Source: Schistosoma haematobium (taxonomy: Eukaryota > Platyhelminthes > Trematoda > Strigeidida > Schistosomatidae). From it: a DNA stretch of 64,000 nucleotides. Shown piece after piece: positions 46,701 to 58,621 of the stretch. The position numbers and the translations under genes are program-made. The stretch spans positions 33,216,902-33,280,901 of the forward strand of contig NC_067199.1 of the NCBI RefSeq assembly GCF_000699445.3, in the 5' to 3' direction. Within the stretch, counting starts at the first letter, position 1. Each line of letters opens with the position of its first letter. Below the pieces are notes generated by a model that was not told the DNA's origin, did no database searches, and was given only the letters and a program-made list of their open reading frames with translations.

Positions 46701-49700
46701 TACTGCATGGTAGTCGAAGCAGACATCAATATTTCTACAAAAGTAAATAGCTTTTGATGTACATAGCTCACGGTCGGTATATATTTTTCAGATCTTCGGT
46801 GGTATTAGTTACTAAGCTGAAAAAATCAGATTGTTTTTTCTTATTTTAGTATGGGTGGAGCTGTAGCAGTACATGTGGCATGCAAGCGAACTATCCCTTC
46901 TTTGGCTGGTCTTGTTGTTATTGATGTGGTTGAAGGTAATAGAAAATTTCCATTAATGTACGGTTATTGTACAATTATTTCTTTACTTTTACTTTGAGTC
47001 TGATTGACTAAACATTTGCACTGTTTAATCACAAATGTAACACACATTTTCAAACAACAGGGGATTTACTCTTCTCGCCTACAAGGACTGTGTTATATAG
47101 GTTTTATAAGTTAGGAGTCAACTCTTAAGAACTCAATGCCATGTTGACATCCATGCCTTGACTCCGAGGCAGGATCAGGATGTCTAATGCTGGGTAAATC
47201 CAACTGAACTAATCAGGAAGTTAGTTAAGCTTAAGATAACTATATTTTGCTAATAAACAATAGTTTTTAAAGCTCGTGTCCATTTATAAACCTTTAAAAT
47301 TACTAAATTATGTGTGCTTTTACTACATGACAGAGATATGTAGCTAACAACAAAGTCTAATTTGTTGTTTAAAAATGACTTGATCTCATCAACAATTCTA
47401 GCATATCTAAACTCGATGATATTATTATTCGCCTTAGTGTTATTTACATAATTAGGTTTAACAAGCGAAACAAGTTGTAAAAGGATAATTGGGGAGAGAG
47501 GTAGTCGAAATATCGTCTTCAGGTCAAAAACCATAATTATTATGGAGTACTAGCAAGTGTGCGTACATTCAAATTCTGGTGCAAGAGATAGATAAATGGT
47601 ACTTGTACCACCATTTATTTTGCGCAAGTAGTTCTCTTTAGTTCTCTGTTGCTGTGCTTCAATTATTTGCTGTATTGTTATCAATCTTAAGAATTTCGAA
47701 ACTGTCGGTTGATCTGATTTCTTTCTGGTTATATACCACGTAACAGTAAACATAGCATTCACTTAAATGTATTTAACATCAGTTTTACAACTAATGCATA
47801 CGAGTCACATGTATCCTTAGTACATATATTGGTTTTGATCATGAGAATCAATTTCTTAAAATGTTTTTAGGATCTGCTTTGAGCTCATTACGTGGCATGA
47901 CAGCTTTCTTACGTGGTCGTCCTCAAAGTTTTCTTTCTTTACCTCAAGCAATTGAGTGGAGGTTAGTTGAACATTGTTATAGGAAAGAATACTGTTGGTA
48001 AAGTTCTACAAAATTGTGTTCATAATATACTTATATTTATTCATGTTTTTATTTTTATAATTTGTAAAGGTGATACATTTTTGCTTTAAAAAGGATTTTT
48101 CTTCATAGCATAAAGTACATCTCCATGTAAGGGCGTACTTTTAAGCTTTAAATATCCGATTGATTGCATACACCATCAGTTGGTATATTCATGTGATCAA
48201 GTGACATAAACGTGTACTTCTAATCGTTTTTTTTAAGTTCCTGCTCTTTACTGTTGCAAAATTGCTTTGATAATGAGGTGATTGATTGAGTTCCACATTC
48301 ACAAGTTTTCAACAAACGTTCAGCTGAAGTAGTAATGTTATTGTGAACTTAGTAATTGGATTTTTGTAGCTCGAAAGCTAGATGTTCACATTGAACTGTT
48401 GTTGAAACTTTAGTCCCTAGTTAATTACTTATTCATTATTAAGTAACATATTTCGCAATTATGTCATCTGCACAGTTTTCCACCCCTTAATAGTGACTTT
48501 CTGAATGGAGTTCATTATTATTATTATTTTTATTTTAACACATAGATATTGGTACAAGGAGGCACCAAATACATATGCGCCACACAAATCTCATTCGACA
48601 TGTGTGAGGGCTGTGGTACTACCCGGGTACCCAAACCGAAGCAGGTGGTTTTCTTAGGGGGCCACTCCCCGAGCCTTTGACCTAAAGGTCTAACCCACAT
48701 GGCAGTGGAGCATCGTGAGGAGATGCAGTCCCATGGAAGCCGGTGACCAACAATTGGTTCATACGCCATTTACTCCCGCAGGATACTGGAGCCCATGTGC
48801 ACCATTGGTTTGGAATCCGGTTAAAGCGCCGGACATTCGCTTTTCGTCCTCTCATTTTCTTAAACAACACCCCCGCCACGAGAAGGCAGTGAGTAGGACT
48901 TCCCTGGCAGAGGCTATATACGCGTGGCCATGTGAGAGCATTTGGAGAGGGAGAGCGGACTCTCCCCACTCTCGGCCGTACCAGGGCATTTGGGGGCCAG
49001 TGTTAAATATAATCTTTTCTTTGTTTACTAGTTTTTGTTGATATGTTTTAAGTTACTTCAGCCTTTTATTTGTGGTGATTTCTGATATACTGTTCGGTAG
49101 CTATTATTATTGGTGAGAGTATAAACAATTTTCGCTCAGATATATTATTTTAATTCAGTATGATAATCACTTTATATGGGGATTTGCGTACATCAGATTA
49201 AGGGTCTAGAACTTTTAACATTTTTGTTGCAAATGTTGTTGTAAATTATTTACTCCTTTGCCTTAGTTACTAAATTGTAACGATAATATAAATTCATTTG
49301 AAACACTTATTGAACGTATATTATTTTGCTAAGGGATACATCACTATTATTGCTTATGTTTAGCATTTGTTGTTTTTAGAACAATTGAGTCAACCTTATA
49401 TCAAAATTTCAATAAAGCACATAATCTACTTTCACACTATATCAATTATATGCGGTGTTAAATTGTATAAAATCAAATTCTATATTGACGTTATTACATT
49501 TTGTTCATAACCTTTGTTTTCATGAATTTCAAGGGAGTTATTTTAAATGAGTTAGTAATATTCTTGATTTTAATCATATTGCATATACATGTTGACTCCT
49601 GTTCAGTATTTGAACATTTATTCTTACTGCTTGCCATCGCCACTACAGGAAAAGTTATATCTGTTTGTTGCGAATAAAAGTCGGTAAAAGTATAGTAAAA

Positions 49701-52700
49701 AAATAAGCTAATAAGGATCGAGAATTCCGCGAGCAGTGGAAATACATTTCTAGTGATAGCCAAAAATAGGTTTTTGTCACCACAGGGTAAAAATGATGGC
49801 GTTGAGTGAATTAAAAATTCAGTTCTTTCTCTGTAAATCGCATGCAACACACAAATCGACACTGTCTCTAAATTCTAACCTTAAACATCCAATACAGAAA
49901 TAAGTCTTGAACTGGTGACACTACATTTCATGGACAAACTAGTCAGACAGTACCTTCTCTTATATTTTTGCATGAAATTCATTCACCCATATAACTACAG
50001 AACACTTTCGTGTTATGCCTGATGTCAGTTTGTGTTGAAAAACCTAACCCTAAATACTTAATCCTAACCAGGGACGATGTGTAGACTCTTAACAATCTGT
50101 TTGGATCTCTATAAGTGTTCGAGAATAAGTATAATCTACATTCGTATGAACGAGCTTTTATGTATTAGTTTTCTTTCGATTTACAGAAAGAGTAACGTAC
50201 CTGTGGTAGATGTTAATAAATTCAAAAATTATATCAAATTTGTTTGCGCTTAGTTATATTATTGTTTTCTTCTCCACAAACTATCCATTTACAAAACAAT
50301 TTTCTGAATGGTTGAGAACTGACTGGAAACTCATCACAGTTATTTTAAATTTGTCTATGTTATTTTCTCTTTTTCAAAGATCTATTTTCTGGAATAATTA
50401 TAATTTTCTTTTAAATTTCGTTCATAAGTTTTAATTAACCTTCGGAGACCTTCTTTGCTACAGACTAACCTTTAACACAGTTTTCGTAAAATTTATTTTT
50501 GTCTACAATATAAATGACTGATTGAAATGTGATATAGCAGTGCTCTTCTACCGGTTGTTACACTAATATAAGAAAGCAAAATTTAACTAACTCCAGGAAT
50601 AAAATATTTCAAAGAAAGGTATAAGCTGAACAAATATTATTGGCTAGAATTTTTTTACGTACAGTTAAATTGGAATCGAAAGTGTTTTTATTCATACCAT
50701 ATGGAGAGATTTCCGTCTGACATACTTGTATTATTCGGTCACTTGCCAATGCTATAAGACTTGCTGGTCTGCATATGATTCGTTGTTATGTCTCAACTTG
50801 ATCACTATGCTCTCCAAAATAAATCAAATCGAGGCGGATGATATCAACTAACTATGTGCTTCTCCAATTATCACCGAAAGTGTTTATTCAGTGTTTATAC
50901 AGTCTTATCACTGTACAGTTTTAAAATATGATAATTGAAGTTACGTGTTCATTAATACGGTATTTCAACCAATTGTTTTTTTTTCGGTGCCATATCTTCA
51001 AATGCTTGCTGAGTTTTGTCTAATCTCATCTTGTTAAGTTAGTTGTCGTGGTAAAGTAAACCTCCAGGTGATTATGTCATCGATTGGATAATCTCCACCA
51101 GTATAAAGCTGCTGACATTAATTATTTAATTATTTTTCATTTATTTTCAAGCGTTCGCAGTTCGCAAATACGTAATGTAAATTCAGCTCGTGTGTCTTTC
51201 CCTGGTCAGTTAAAGCGTATCACAAGTGGTCAGACTGCAACAAGCGAACTAGATTCAGGGATCGCAGTTCTTTCTAAAACTGTTCCGTCTATTCCTTCTG
51301 TAACTTCAACGCTGGATGGTAGAGTCTCTTCTGTAAGTCGATTATCAAGTCAGCCATTGGTTGAAGATTCAGAAATAGATAACTCTAGAAGTTCAGAAAT
51401 CAATTCTGAAAATAATTTAGAAGTTGATCAAAATTCAACAAGTGTGAGTTATATTTATTTCTTATTTTTATGTACGTCACCATTTCATTTATCGATTTAT
51501 ATAACTAGAAATGTTTTCGTTCCTAATAGATATTGGTAAAGTATACGTTCAATCGTCTTTTGTATTTTCAGTGAGAATAAATTTGGTGCTATTGTGGTTG
51601 TGGGCGTGTTGAGTTGACTTCGGTTGTCGTTTTTTGCTCATTGTGTATAGCTCTCTTATTGGTAATTAATTTTTTTGTTTTCATCTTAAATGCTTCCGTT
51701 CTTTTACTCATCAACTGGTTCATTTTAGTTAGTAAAAAACGTTGTCCAGCAATTTATGTGTATTTCCCCCTTTTGATAATTCACATCCATCCCTGGCTAA
51801 AGTTGTACAAAATTGTATTCTGTTTTGTTGCTTATTTTGTTAATTACAAACTTATTTTGTGTCAGTCAGTCATCGACGTCGTGTGCGACTTGACATGAAT
51901 ATGTATCAGTTCATGCCGTTACATTCCACGTTTACACAGTGAGTGGATGATGAAATAAATAAAATAAGGGTGGGAAAATAATTAGGAATGCAATAAAAAG
52001 TATAACGTATAAAAAGAATCGAATGTGTTCGAAGAATGAAAAGTACGAAATCTTACATTGAATTTCGTACCCCGAAGAAGATAAGTGATCAGTATAACTG
52101 TATTAATATTGACAGAATTCTCGACACTTACCTTGATTCTGGGGTTTTCACGGGAATATCGACGTCATTAATCACTCTCGCTTTTGTTTGTTACTCGCAC
52201 ATTGAGGTGAGGATTATCGAAATCATGTTTGAAGTTACGTCTTCGGTCAAAATAAACACTTACTTCCTGATTTAATATTTCGTAGGGCTAGAATAAGAAA
52301 TTTCGAATTAGACCTCTGTTTCCGAATACTGTTTTACTATAGAAAGGGGGGTTCTATTGAGGTTTGTGACTGGTATGAAGATATTATAAAGGGAACTGTT
52401 TCTGTCACCAGTCATTTTTATGACTTACGATTGTTGTATTTTCTACTGCCCAATATTTTTTGGACACGTTACTTCACTCGACCAGTAGCGAATCAGAACA
52501 TAGGTTCGTAGCGAACGAAGGTATACCTCAGAAATTCGGATCTCAAAAAATAATGTAGTACGAACATTAGCATTTATGTAGAATTAACACTGGAATTTAT
52601 TGTTTTCTCAATGCACTCGCTAGAGCTGATTGATTGAAAATGTGCCGATCAACGTGCCCCTACCTGATATCGACGCAAGCATTCACTAATCAAAGGAACT

Positions 52701-55700
52701 ATCCTCCTAACAGGGTTGTGTCAACATGAACAAATGATGTCAGCATTTTGATAGAGATTTCAATGGTTAAAATTAAGTTGATACATAAGATGGAGTTTTC
52801 CTTATAATTATCAGGAGCATCTGGCCCTTGTTGTACAGATTATATGCAAGATAAGAAGAAATAGTACATCTTGAGAAAATTTTGGCTTCTATTCGTTGTC
52901 AATGGAAAATTTGTGTTGGAATAGTTCATTCGTTGTTGGATATAACGAGTTCGATAATTGGTTAAAACTTATTTCATTGCTACTCACATCTTTCTAACAG
53001 CTGCAATTGATTGTCTCGTCAATAGATACTATAGGGAACAAATAATCCGTGGTTTTCCTGTTTAGAAGCCTTCAGTGGCTTGAGATTAGGCTTAGTAACG
53101 ATTGAATAGCTTTATGAAGGATGGGTCTAGGTTACCTTTATGTTTATAGTTATAGGAAAAGCACCATTTCAAAACTGATGAGAAATAATCTTATATATAC
53201 CATCGATCAGTCAGTCAGTAACAACGTAGAACTTCGTACGTACGTACATCAGTTCGAGTTGCCACACCACATTAGCACAGAGATGCAGTTGTCGATTCAA
53301 ATCCCGTAGTGGTAGAGGTAATAAGAGTATAAGCAGTAATCGGGAAGATTAGGGTTTGGAGATGTTATTTAAAGAGTATAATCCAGTGAAATAAATTTGG
53401 AAAGAGGAAAAAAGGGACATGAAGAATTCAGAAGATTAGAATTTGGGAGAACACAGAGAGTGGATGCACCTGCGCCATTGCAAACGATTTTGAGCGATGT
53501 CATTCAGGGTCTCTAACCATCGGTTGCTATCATCTCGCGGATCCCAACCAGGTAGTCTACACCTACCAACATGACTCAGTTCACTTGTCAGTGACTTCAT
53601 GGACTTGTGCCATGTTTTGGTTTGGCCGCCCCTATTATAGTTCAACTCCGTCACAATGCAAAGCTAAAATAATCAATGGAGGATTCTGCCGTAATACTTT
53701 TATTCAGTTAATTAGCGGGTTTTTTGTACATAACATATCGTGATTTATGTGATTCATGGAGTACTTAATATCCATCAATTCAGACAAACAAGTCAATGAA
53801 TCAACAAGTTAATATCAAAATATTGTACTGGCAAATTTACCTTAAATAGTCTGAATCATTAAAATTCTATTGTGAATATATTGGACTAAATAAGTTATTT
53901 ATCTTACTTATTGTCTTTAAGATATCAGGAAACAGGGATATTCACGAAAACTACCTACATTAGGTACATTTTTACCTACATCAATCGGTGAGACTAAGGT
54001 GCATATCAATTTTAAGTATTTTAGTACAATTTAATCTTTGTTGTGCAATAGGACTATGATTTAATACGTTAAATTATATTATAGACGTATAATAAAAGTC
54101 TTACATGGGTTATTAGTTTATTGGAAATGTCTCCGAGACACTACCTATAATGTCATGGAATTGATCGAAATTTTGTCACAATTATGGTTCTTTATTTTAG
54201 AGACTTCTTTGTAAGCTAGAAGGTATGATGCCATTCCGTTCGTAAAAATGGTATGGTTTTTAAATTTCATTATTACTCTTAGTTGGTAAAGACGACTCTA
54301 TGCGATTGATTTTATTAAACGTTTCTCAGATCTTTGCGTATTGTTCATTAAGTTATGTGTCACATTCTGTTTAGATCGTGTTTTGCTTAAACATACTTTT
54401 ATAGCTTCCTAGCTGTCATAATGATGCTGACAGTTTACAATACAATACAGAAAATGTATCGGTGGATTCATCTAAATTTTCCAGTCAGTCTATTGGAGAA
54501 TCTATTCATTCAATAAGTGGTAGTACACTTCCTTCTTTTACTGACTCTTCTACTATTTCAAAACATTCTGGTTTGGTAACATGTCAGTCGGATCGTCCAC
54601 AGTATACTTGGCGAATAGATTTAATTAAAACACAACCATTTTGGCAAGGATGGTTTTCTGGTTTGTCTAAACTATTTTTATCAATACCTGAACCAAAATT
54701 ACTTCTGTTAGCTGATGCTGATCGATTGGATAAAGATTTAACCATTGGACAAATGCAAGGTTTGTATTAAATTTTTTGTCTTATTATTGTCGTTATTTTA
54801 GCAAAATACACCAGTGATTGTCTATGATTATTATGATTTAAATACAGTACAGACAGTATCACAGCCCACACACAAATCAAGTGACTTGTGTGGCGCATAT
54901 TTATTCGGTGTCCCTTTGTACCAATATTTATGTGTTCAATTAAAAAAATAAAAAAAATAAAATACAAACAAGATATATAGATTCTTATTCTAGCTTCAAG
55001 TCATATTTAGTGCTTAAGGTTTGGGGATTAGCTGGGGCAGGTAATAAAATTAATATACTTAATAACATTAACGTTAATATCACTTTGTATCATTTCATCT
55101 TACTCGATTCGTTCATTTATTCTGTTCATGTTGATTAAATATTAGGTGCATGTTGATGAGTTAACGCATGAACCATATTGTTTAAGGAATGTTAAGATTT
55201 ATGTTTTGTGTCATGAATTTCTTTTGACTGTATCTTGTATATTTCTAAAGCTAAGGATCATGAATAATATTTTTTTCTAAAAATCAACCGCACTAATTAA
55301 TATTCCAGTTTTAATATTTTTTTAGTGATAAAGAAGTTTATGTTCTTCTGAGTTAAGACATTTTAGTTGAAAGAAACCAGAATGAGAGATTTCTGTGTCG
55401 TCTAAAAAACGATGCTCAAACGAAAAGAGCTATTCTCTGAAGTTTATGGATAAGTTTATAACTGAAATACTAAAATAAGCATAAATCATCTCTTTTTTTA
55501 TGAATAATGATATGGTGAACAGTGCAAATCGAAGAATAAGCACCACACTAATAACCAGCATCCTGTATGATAAATTAATCCCACTGTATAAAACGTATAT
55601 CTGAAATCAAATGTTTACATATTTTTATTAAAGTCATATCTGTTAGTTTATATGTATATGCTGCAGTATATCTTTTTCGGAAGGATATAAAGACAAAATG

Positions 55701-58621
55701 CTACTTGATTTCTTGAACATATACCTAATTTTTATTAGTGGTTGAGTTATAAATAATGAATTGATAAGTACATTGATATTTACTTCATAATGTTACTGAT
55801 ATGTATTATTGTCATCAATATTGATATTCAGGTTGTACGAGCCGTGTAGGTAGGTACTGACTATTACCTGATTGGTACTCAGGTGATTATCCTAGCCTAT
55901 ATTTGAAGATAACTGTTTCACCATATAAACCTAGCATTGTTTATTCTAGTATTTCATTCATTGTATCATTTATCAGTGTGTATTTAGTACTTTTCTTATC
56001 TGCATTAAGGTTTTTAGTTATTTTTTCTACATTTGACATATTCGATTGTGCCTAGAAAGGATTTTGAAGTCATTGAATACAAAAAAATTAGACAATTTGT
56101 GTACTCTTGATTGGTTTGTATGAAGACAGTATATTATAGGAACGAGCTAAAAATAAATCCAGTCAGTTCTCAACCATTCAGAAAATTGTTTTGTAAATGG
56201 ATAGTTTGTGGAGAAGAAAACAATAATATAACTAAGCGCAAACAAATTTGATATAATTTTTGAATTTATTAACATCTACCACAGGTACGTTACTCTTTCT
56301 GTAAATCGAAAGAAAACTAATACATAAAAGCTCGTTCATACGAATGTAGATTATACTTATTCTCGAACACTTATAGAGATCCAAACAGATTGTTAAGAGT
56401 CTACACATCGTCCCTGGTTAGGATTAAGTATTTAGGGTTAGGTTTTTCAACACAAACTGACATCAGGCATAACACGAAAGTGTTCTGTAGTTATATGGGT
56501 GAATGAATTTCATGCAAAAATATAAGAGAAGGTACTGTCTGACTAGTTTGTCCATGAAATGTAGTGTCACCAGTTCAAGACTTATTTCTGTATTGGATGT
56601 TTAAGGTTAGAATTTAGAGACAGTGTCGATTTGTGTGTTGCATGCAATTTACAGAGAAAGAACTGAATTTTTAATTCACTCAACGCCATCATTTTTACCC
56701 TGTGGTGACAAAAACCTATTTTTGGCTATCACTTTAAATATTTTGAGGAGTCTAGAAATGTATTTCTAATACTCGTTATACATGATATTTGATCTGTACT
56801 CTAAGTCAAATTCTCAATTCTGTTTGGTTCATCTCTTAAGTATACTTTATACAATTTATATTCATACAATGTGGTTTTTTTAGGTAAATTTCAGGTTCAA
56901 CTGTTCCCTCGTGCTGGTCATGCCGTTCAAGAGGATACTCCAGATAGAGTAAGTTATGGTTTCTTTCTGTCTTCCTCATTAGGTGCTTGTTGATGTATTG
57001 GAAAGTATATAACAGTTGTTGTGTAGCTTTTCCATTGTTTTCCTATTTTTGTGTTGACATAATGATGTATGTTGTCTAGTGACCGGTGACATTTGTGTTG
57101 TGACATTAGGTGTCTGTATATCTAGTAGTCAATACATCTGATTTTCTATTTCATGGTCACAAATTCTACCTACACTGCGGTTGCACGGTTTTAGCCAACC
57201 ATAAAGTATTATTGACTGTAACACAACTCTAGGTACATTGATCCGTATTATGTAGATTTTTTGTAAAAAATTAATTTTTAAAATCGAAAGTGAAGTGAAC
57301 TGTTTATCTGGATTATCACACCTCACCCCAAACAAGTCGATTTATTAGCTTACCTCAGTTTTCAACTACAAATCCACTATCGTTCACTTTTTGTCTCGTA
57401 TAGCCAAATATATTGTCATTTTGACAGATGCTTTCCAAATCTATGAATGTTATATCAGTGTCACTCTTGTATTCTATTCTAATTTCTTATCATTTAGTTA
57501 ATGATTATATTTATGCACTTATATGTGTATCGTTTTGTTTATTTGTGTTGTTTTTTGTATCCCTTTCCTTAGATAAAAGTATGTATCTGAAAATGTTTAA
57601 ATATAGGAGTAAGGTTGTTTTTTTCGAAAAAAATATTGTACGTACACTTAAAACAACAAAAAGTATGCAACTGAACATCCTAGTGAGCATTGTTCATGTC
57701 AGATGTTGAAATGCCTTTATAGAAAAAGTAACTAGATTCGTTTTTCGTCTTGGTTTGACACTGAAATGAAATACGCAACCATAGTCCAATCATTCGTATT
57801 TGTGTTGAACATCTTATCCTTGGAGCAAATAAGTCGGAATACTATAGTCATAGTTCTTAGAATTCTATATTTAAGTTAGATGGTTTTATCACTGAGTAGT
57901 GGCCAACATTGTGTTTGTATAGTCCTTTAGCACTGATCGAATTCCATTGATCAAGTTAAAATATGACCAACAATCTAAGGGACTCCATATGATATGTACT
58001 ATGATTTGATGTTTGTTAGTTGGAGGTGGTGAACAAGAAATTCTGGAGATAGGTTTCGTGCTAGCTGGCATTAGTTAACAAAATGTTCCTATAATAATAA
58101 AGGAACTGGCTCTCCCTGTTGTACTAAAACGTTACTAATAAGCTGTCTGGGTCGTGACTGATATATTTACTTTGTTTTATCACTGACTCGTGGTCAATGG
58201 TGTTAATGTCTAACTTCAACCAATCCACGATCTTGCGCAGTCCAGTGCTTCCAGGTTTTCAATGGTGATCTAACATTGATCGGCTCATGATCTCAATGGA
58301 GCCAATTGTTTATTTTTTGTCTCGTCTGAGTCGTTATGTTTCACTTTTTAATAAAATACAGTCGGAGATATATTCCAATAATTTAGACTTAACCATTGCA
58401 TTGTTCTATCGAATTTTTCATATATATATATACCATATTGAAATGCTTTAGTTTCGTATATCTTTGTATTTCGTTGACAGTATAATTAGTTGTTTTATAT
58501 CTTGTCTAATCGATTAAAACAATTAGTTCAGCATAATGATTTTTGTTTTATTTAGGTTGCGGAATGCCTGGCTAGATTTCTAGTACGCAACCGATTCACT
58601 GAAGCTCGTTCAGATTTGTGA
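43732..58621 (+). CDS. PPME1: Protein phosphatase methylesterase 1 (spliced, complete)
   Basis: Serine hydrolase of the alpha/beta fold that removes the methyl ester from the C-terminal Leu of the PP2A catalytic subunit and so controls holoenzyme assembly. Exons: 43732-43790, 43862-43943, 43978-44070, 44104-44213, 44248-44316, 46850-46935, 47871-47961, 51152-51443, 53929-53987, 54413-54759, 56884-56948, 58556-58621. They sum to 1419 nt, 472 codons plus stop, in phase throughout. The oxyanion motif HGGG, nucleophile Ser138 in GHSMGG, Asp163 in VIDVVEG and His442 in AGHAVQED form the expected triad. Human PPME1 has 386 residues (from memory); the excess is a Ser-rich insert, about residues 215-377. 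The N-terminal MSAGP start is supported by phase and by the human MSA- start. The 59-nt exon 53929-53987 is the least certain. Confidence 0.92.
43862..43943 (+). CDS. PPME1: PPME1 exon 2
   Basis: Reads ERNGGSYDPVRWSEYFNI then RDDIELEGG, which aligns with the human FSPVPWSQYFE block at the enzyme's N-terminal edge. The acceptor is ATTGTAG and the donor GGT|GTAAGG. It is followed by a 34-nt intron. Confidence 0.85.
43978..44070 (+). CDS. PPME1: PPME1 exon 3: HGGG oxyanion motif
   Basis: Thirty-one codons, TFRIYRRGVEGPLLFFLHGG then GFSALTWAVLS. LHGGGxSALxWA is the diagnostic PPME1 block carrying the oxyanion-hole glycines. It sits between introns of 34 and 33 nt. Confidence 0.93.
44104..44213 (+). 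CDS. PPME1: PPME1 exon 4
   Basis: TLITDQVKCQCLAVDMRGHG followed by DTKCLNDDDLSIDTLSK matches the human strand and loop VQCRIVALDLRSHGETK...DLSAETM (from memory). The donor is AA|GTACGC with two bases left. The following intron is 34 nt. Confidence 0.92.
44248..44316 (+). CDS. PPME1: PPME1 exon 5: strand before the nucleophile
   Basis: DIIKIIFAMYPMEAPPIILV then GH plus AG of the catalytic Ser codon. The acceptor ATTTAAG and donor AG|GTGAGC place an intron inside the nucleophile codon. This is the last exon of the compact 5' block; the next intron is 2533 nt. Confidence 0.9.
44317..46849. other. PPME1 intron 5, nothing recognised
   Basis: 2533 nt, T-rich. Open frames near 44459 and 45398 lack splice borders in phase with PPME1 and show no family resemblance. 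Confidence 0.5.
46850..46935 (+). CDS. PPME1: PPME1 exon 6: catalytic Ser and Asp
   Basis: T completes Ser138; SMGGAVAVHVACKRTIPSLA then GLVVIDVVEG follows. The GHSMGG elbow and the IDVVEG Asp are both intact. The donor GAAG|GTAATA leaves one base. Confidence 0.95.
47871..47961 (+). CDS. PPME1: PPME1 exon 7
   Basis: SALSSLRGMTAFLRGRPQSF then LSLPQAIEW matches human ALNSMQNFLRGRPKTFKSLENAIEW (from memory). The acceptor is TTTTTAG and the donor AG|GTTAGT, leaving two bases. Confidence 0.94.
48505..49010 (-). mobile_element. GC-rich retroposon-like element, family C
   Basis: A GC-rich island in an AT-rich intron. The plus-strand left edge is T-rich ((ATT)n then TTTTAACACATAG), which read on the minus strand is an A-rich 3' tail. 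The block 48538-48619 recurs inverted at 54857-54937, where an A-rich tail follows the same junction. It is open on the minus strand for about 95 codons, without a recognised domain. Confidence 0.6.
49739..50327 (+). repeat. Inverted duplicate, left arm
   Basis: Near-identical to the reverse complement of 56158-56766. Lies in PPME1 intron 7 (47962-51151). Non-coding. Confidence 0.95.
51152..51443 (+). CDS. PPME1: PPME1 exon 8 with Ser-rich insert
   Basis: Starts with a conserved piece (VRSSQIRNVNSARVSFPGQL, like human VKSGQIRNLESARVSMVGQV from memory), then about 75 residues of Ser/Thr/Glu-rich, probably disordered sequence. The donor is AGT|GTGAGT in phase 0. In vertebrates a shorter acidic insert sits here. 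Confidence 0.9.
53436..53654 (-). mobile_element. LINE C-terminal tail fragment
   Basis: The minus frame reads GGQTKTWHKSMKSLTSELSH then RCRLPGWDPRD and WLETLNDIAQNRLQWRRCIH. The terminal D.AQNR.QWR..IHSLC pattern is the usual end of RTE-type schistosome retroelement proteins. Only about 72 codons remain. Confidence 0.6.
53929..53987 (+). CDS. PPME1: PPME1 exon 9 (phase-inferred)
   Basis: A 59-nt exon between ATATCAG and G|GTGAGA. Phase requires an exon of length 3n+2 between 51443 and 54413, and this is the one I could find with good borders and an open frame (ETGIFTKTTYIRYIFTYIN). The reading is not homologous to other PPME1 proteins, and an alternative acceptor at 53921 would put a stop in frame. 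Confidence 0.5.
54413..54759 (+). CDS. PPME1: PPME1 exon 10: end of insert and cap region
   Basis: The first half continues the Ser-rich insert (SSQSIGESIHSISGSTLPSF). The conserved core resumes at YTWRIDLIKTQPFWQGWFSG and ends LLLLADADRLDKDLTIGQMQ with one base left. All of this second half matches the human enzyme closely. The donor is AAG|GTTTGT. Confidence 0.93.
54857..54965 (+). mobile_element. Family C retroposon fragment with A-rich tail
   Basis: Shares TTGTGTGGCGCATAT and TTTGTACCAATATTTATGTG with the minus strand of 48538-48619 (roughly 80% by eye), then AATTAAAAAAATAAAAAAAA. Confidence 0.65.
56158..56766 (-). repeat. Inverted duplicate, right arm
   Basis: Near-identical to 49739-50327 in opposite orientation. 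Carries about 20 nt (ACTCCTCAAAATATTTAAAG on the minus strand) that the other arm lacks. Lies in PPME1 intron 10 (54760-56883). Confidence 0.95.
56884..56948 (+). CDS. PPME1: PPME1 exon 11: catalytic His
   Basis: GKFQVQLFPRAGHAVQEDTP then DR. His442 in GHAVxED is the triad base. The acceptor TTTTTTTAG and donor AGA|GTAAGT are both strong. Confidence 0.94.
57895..58160 (+). repeat. Dispersed repeat family B
   Basis: ATAGTCCTTTAGCACTGATC, GAATTCCATTGATCAAGTT and GTTAGTTGGAGGTGGTGAAC match the copies at 8690, 25340 and 25560. Confidence 0.55.
58185..58310 (+). mobile_element. Smα-like SINE fragment
   Basis: TTGCGCAGTCCAGTGCTTCC then AGGTTTTCAATGGTGATC and ATTGATCGGCTCATGATCTC: the post-ribozyme body without the core. 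In PPME1 intron 11. Confidence 0.7.
58556..58621 (+). CDS. PPME1: PPME1 last exon and stop
   Basis: VAECLARFLVRNRFTEARSD then L and TGA. It aligns with the C-terminal helix VAEAVATFLIRHRFAEP of human PPME1 (from memory). No clear AATAAA occurs within the first 200 nt after the stop. Confidence 0.92.
   Translation, partial: VAECLARFLVRNRFTEARSDL

Noticed and set aside
48715..49041. Forward open frame of 108 codons in the GC-rich island
   Set aside because: Lies in a retroposon-like element, overlaps an equally long minus-strand frame, and has no recognised domain.
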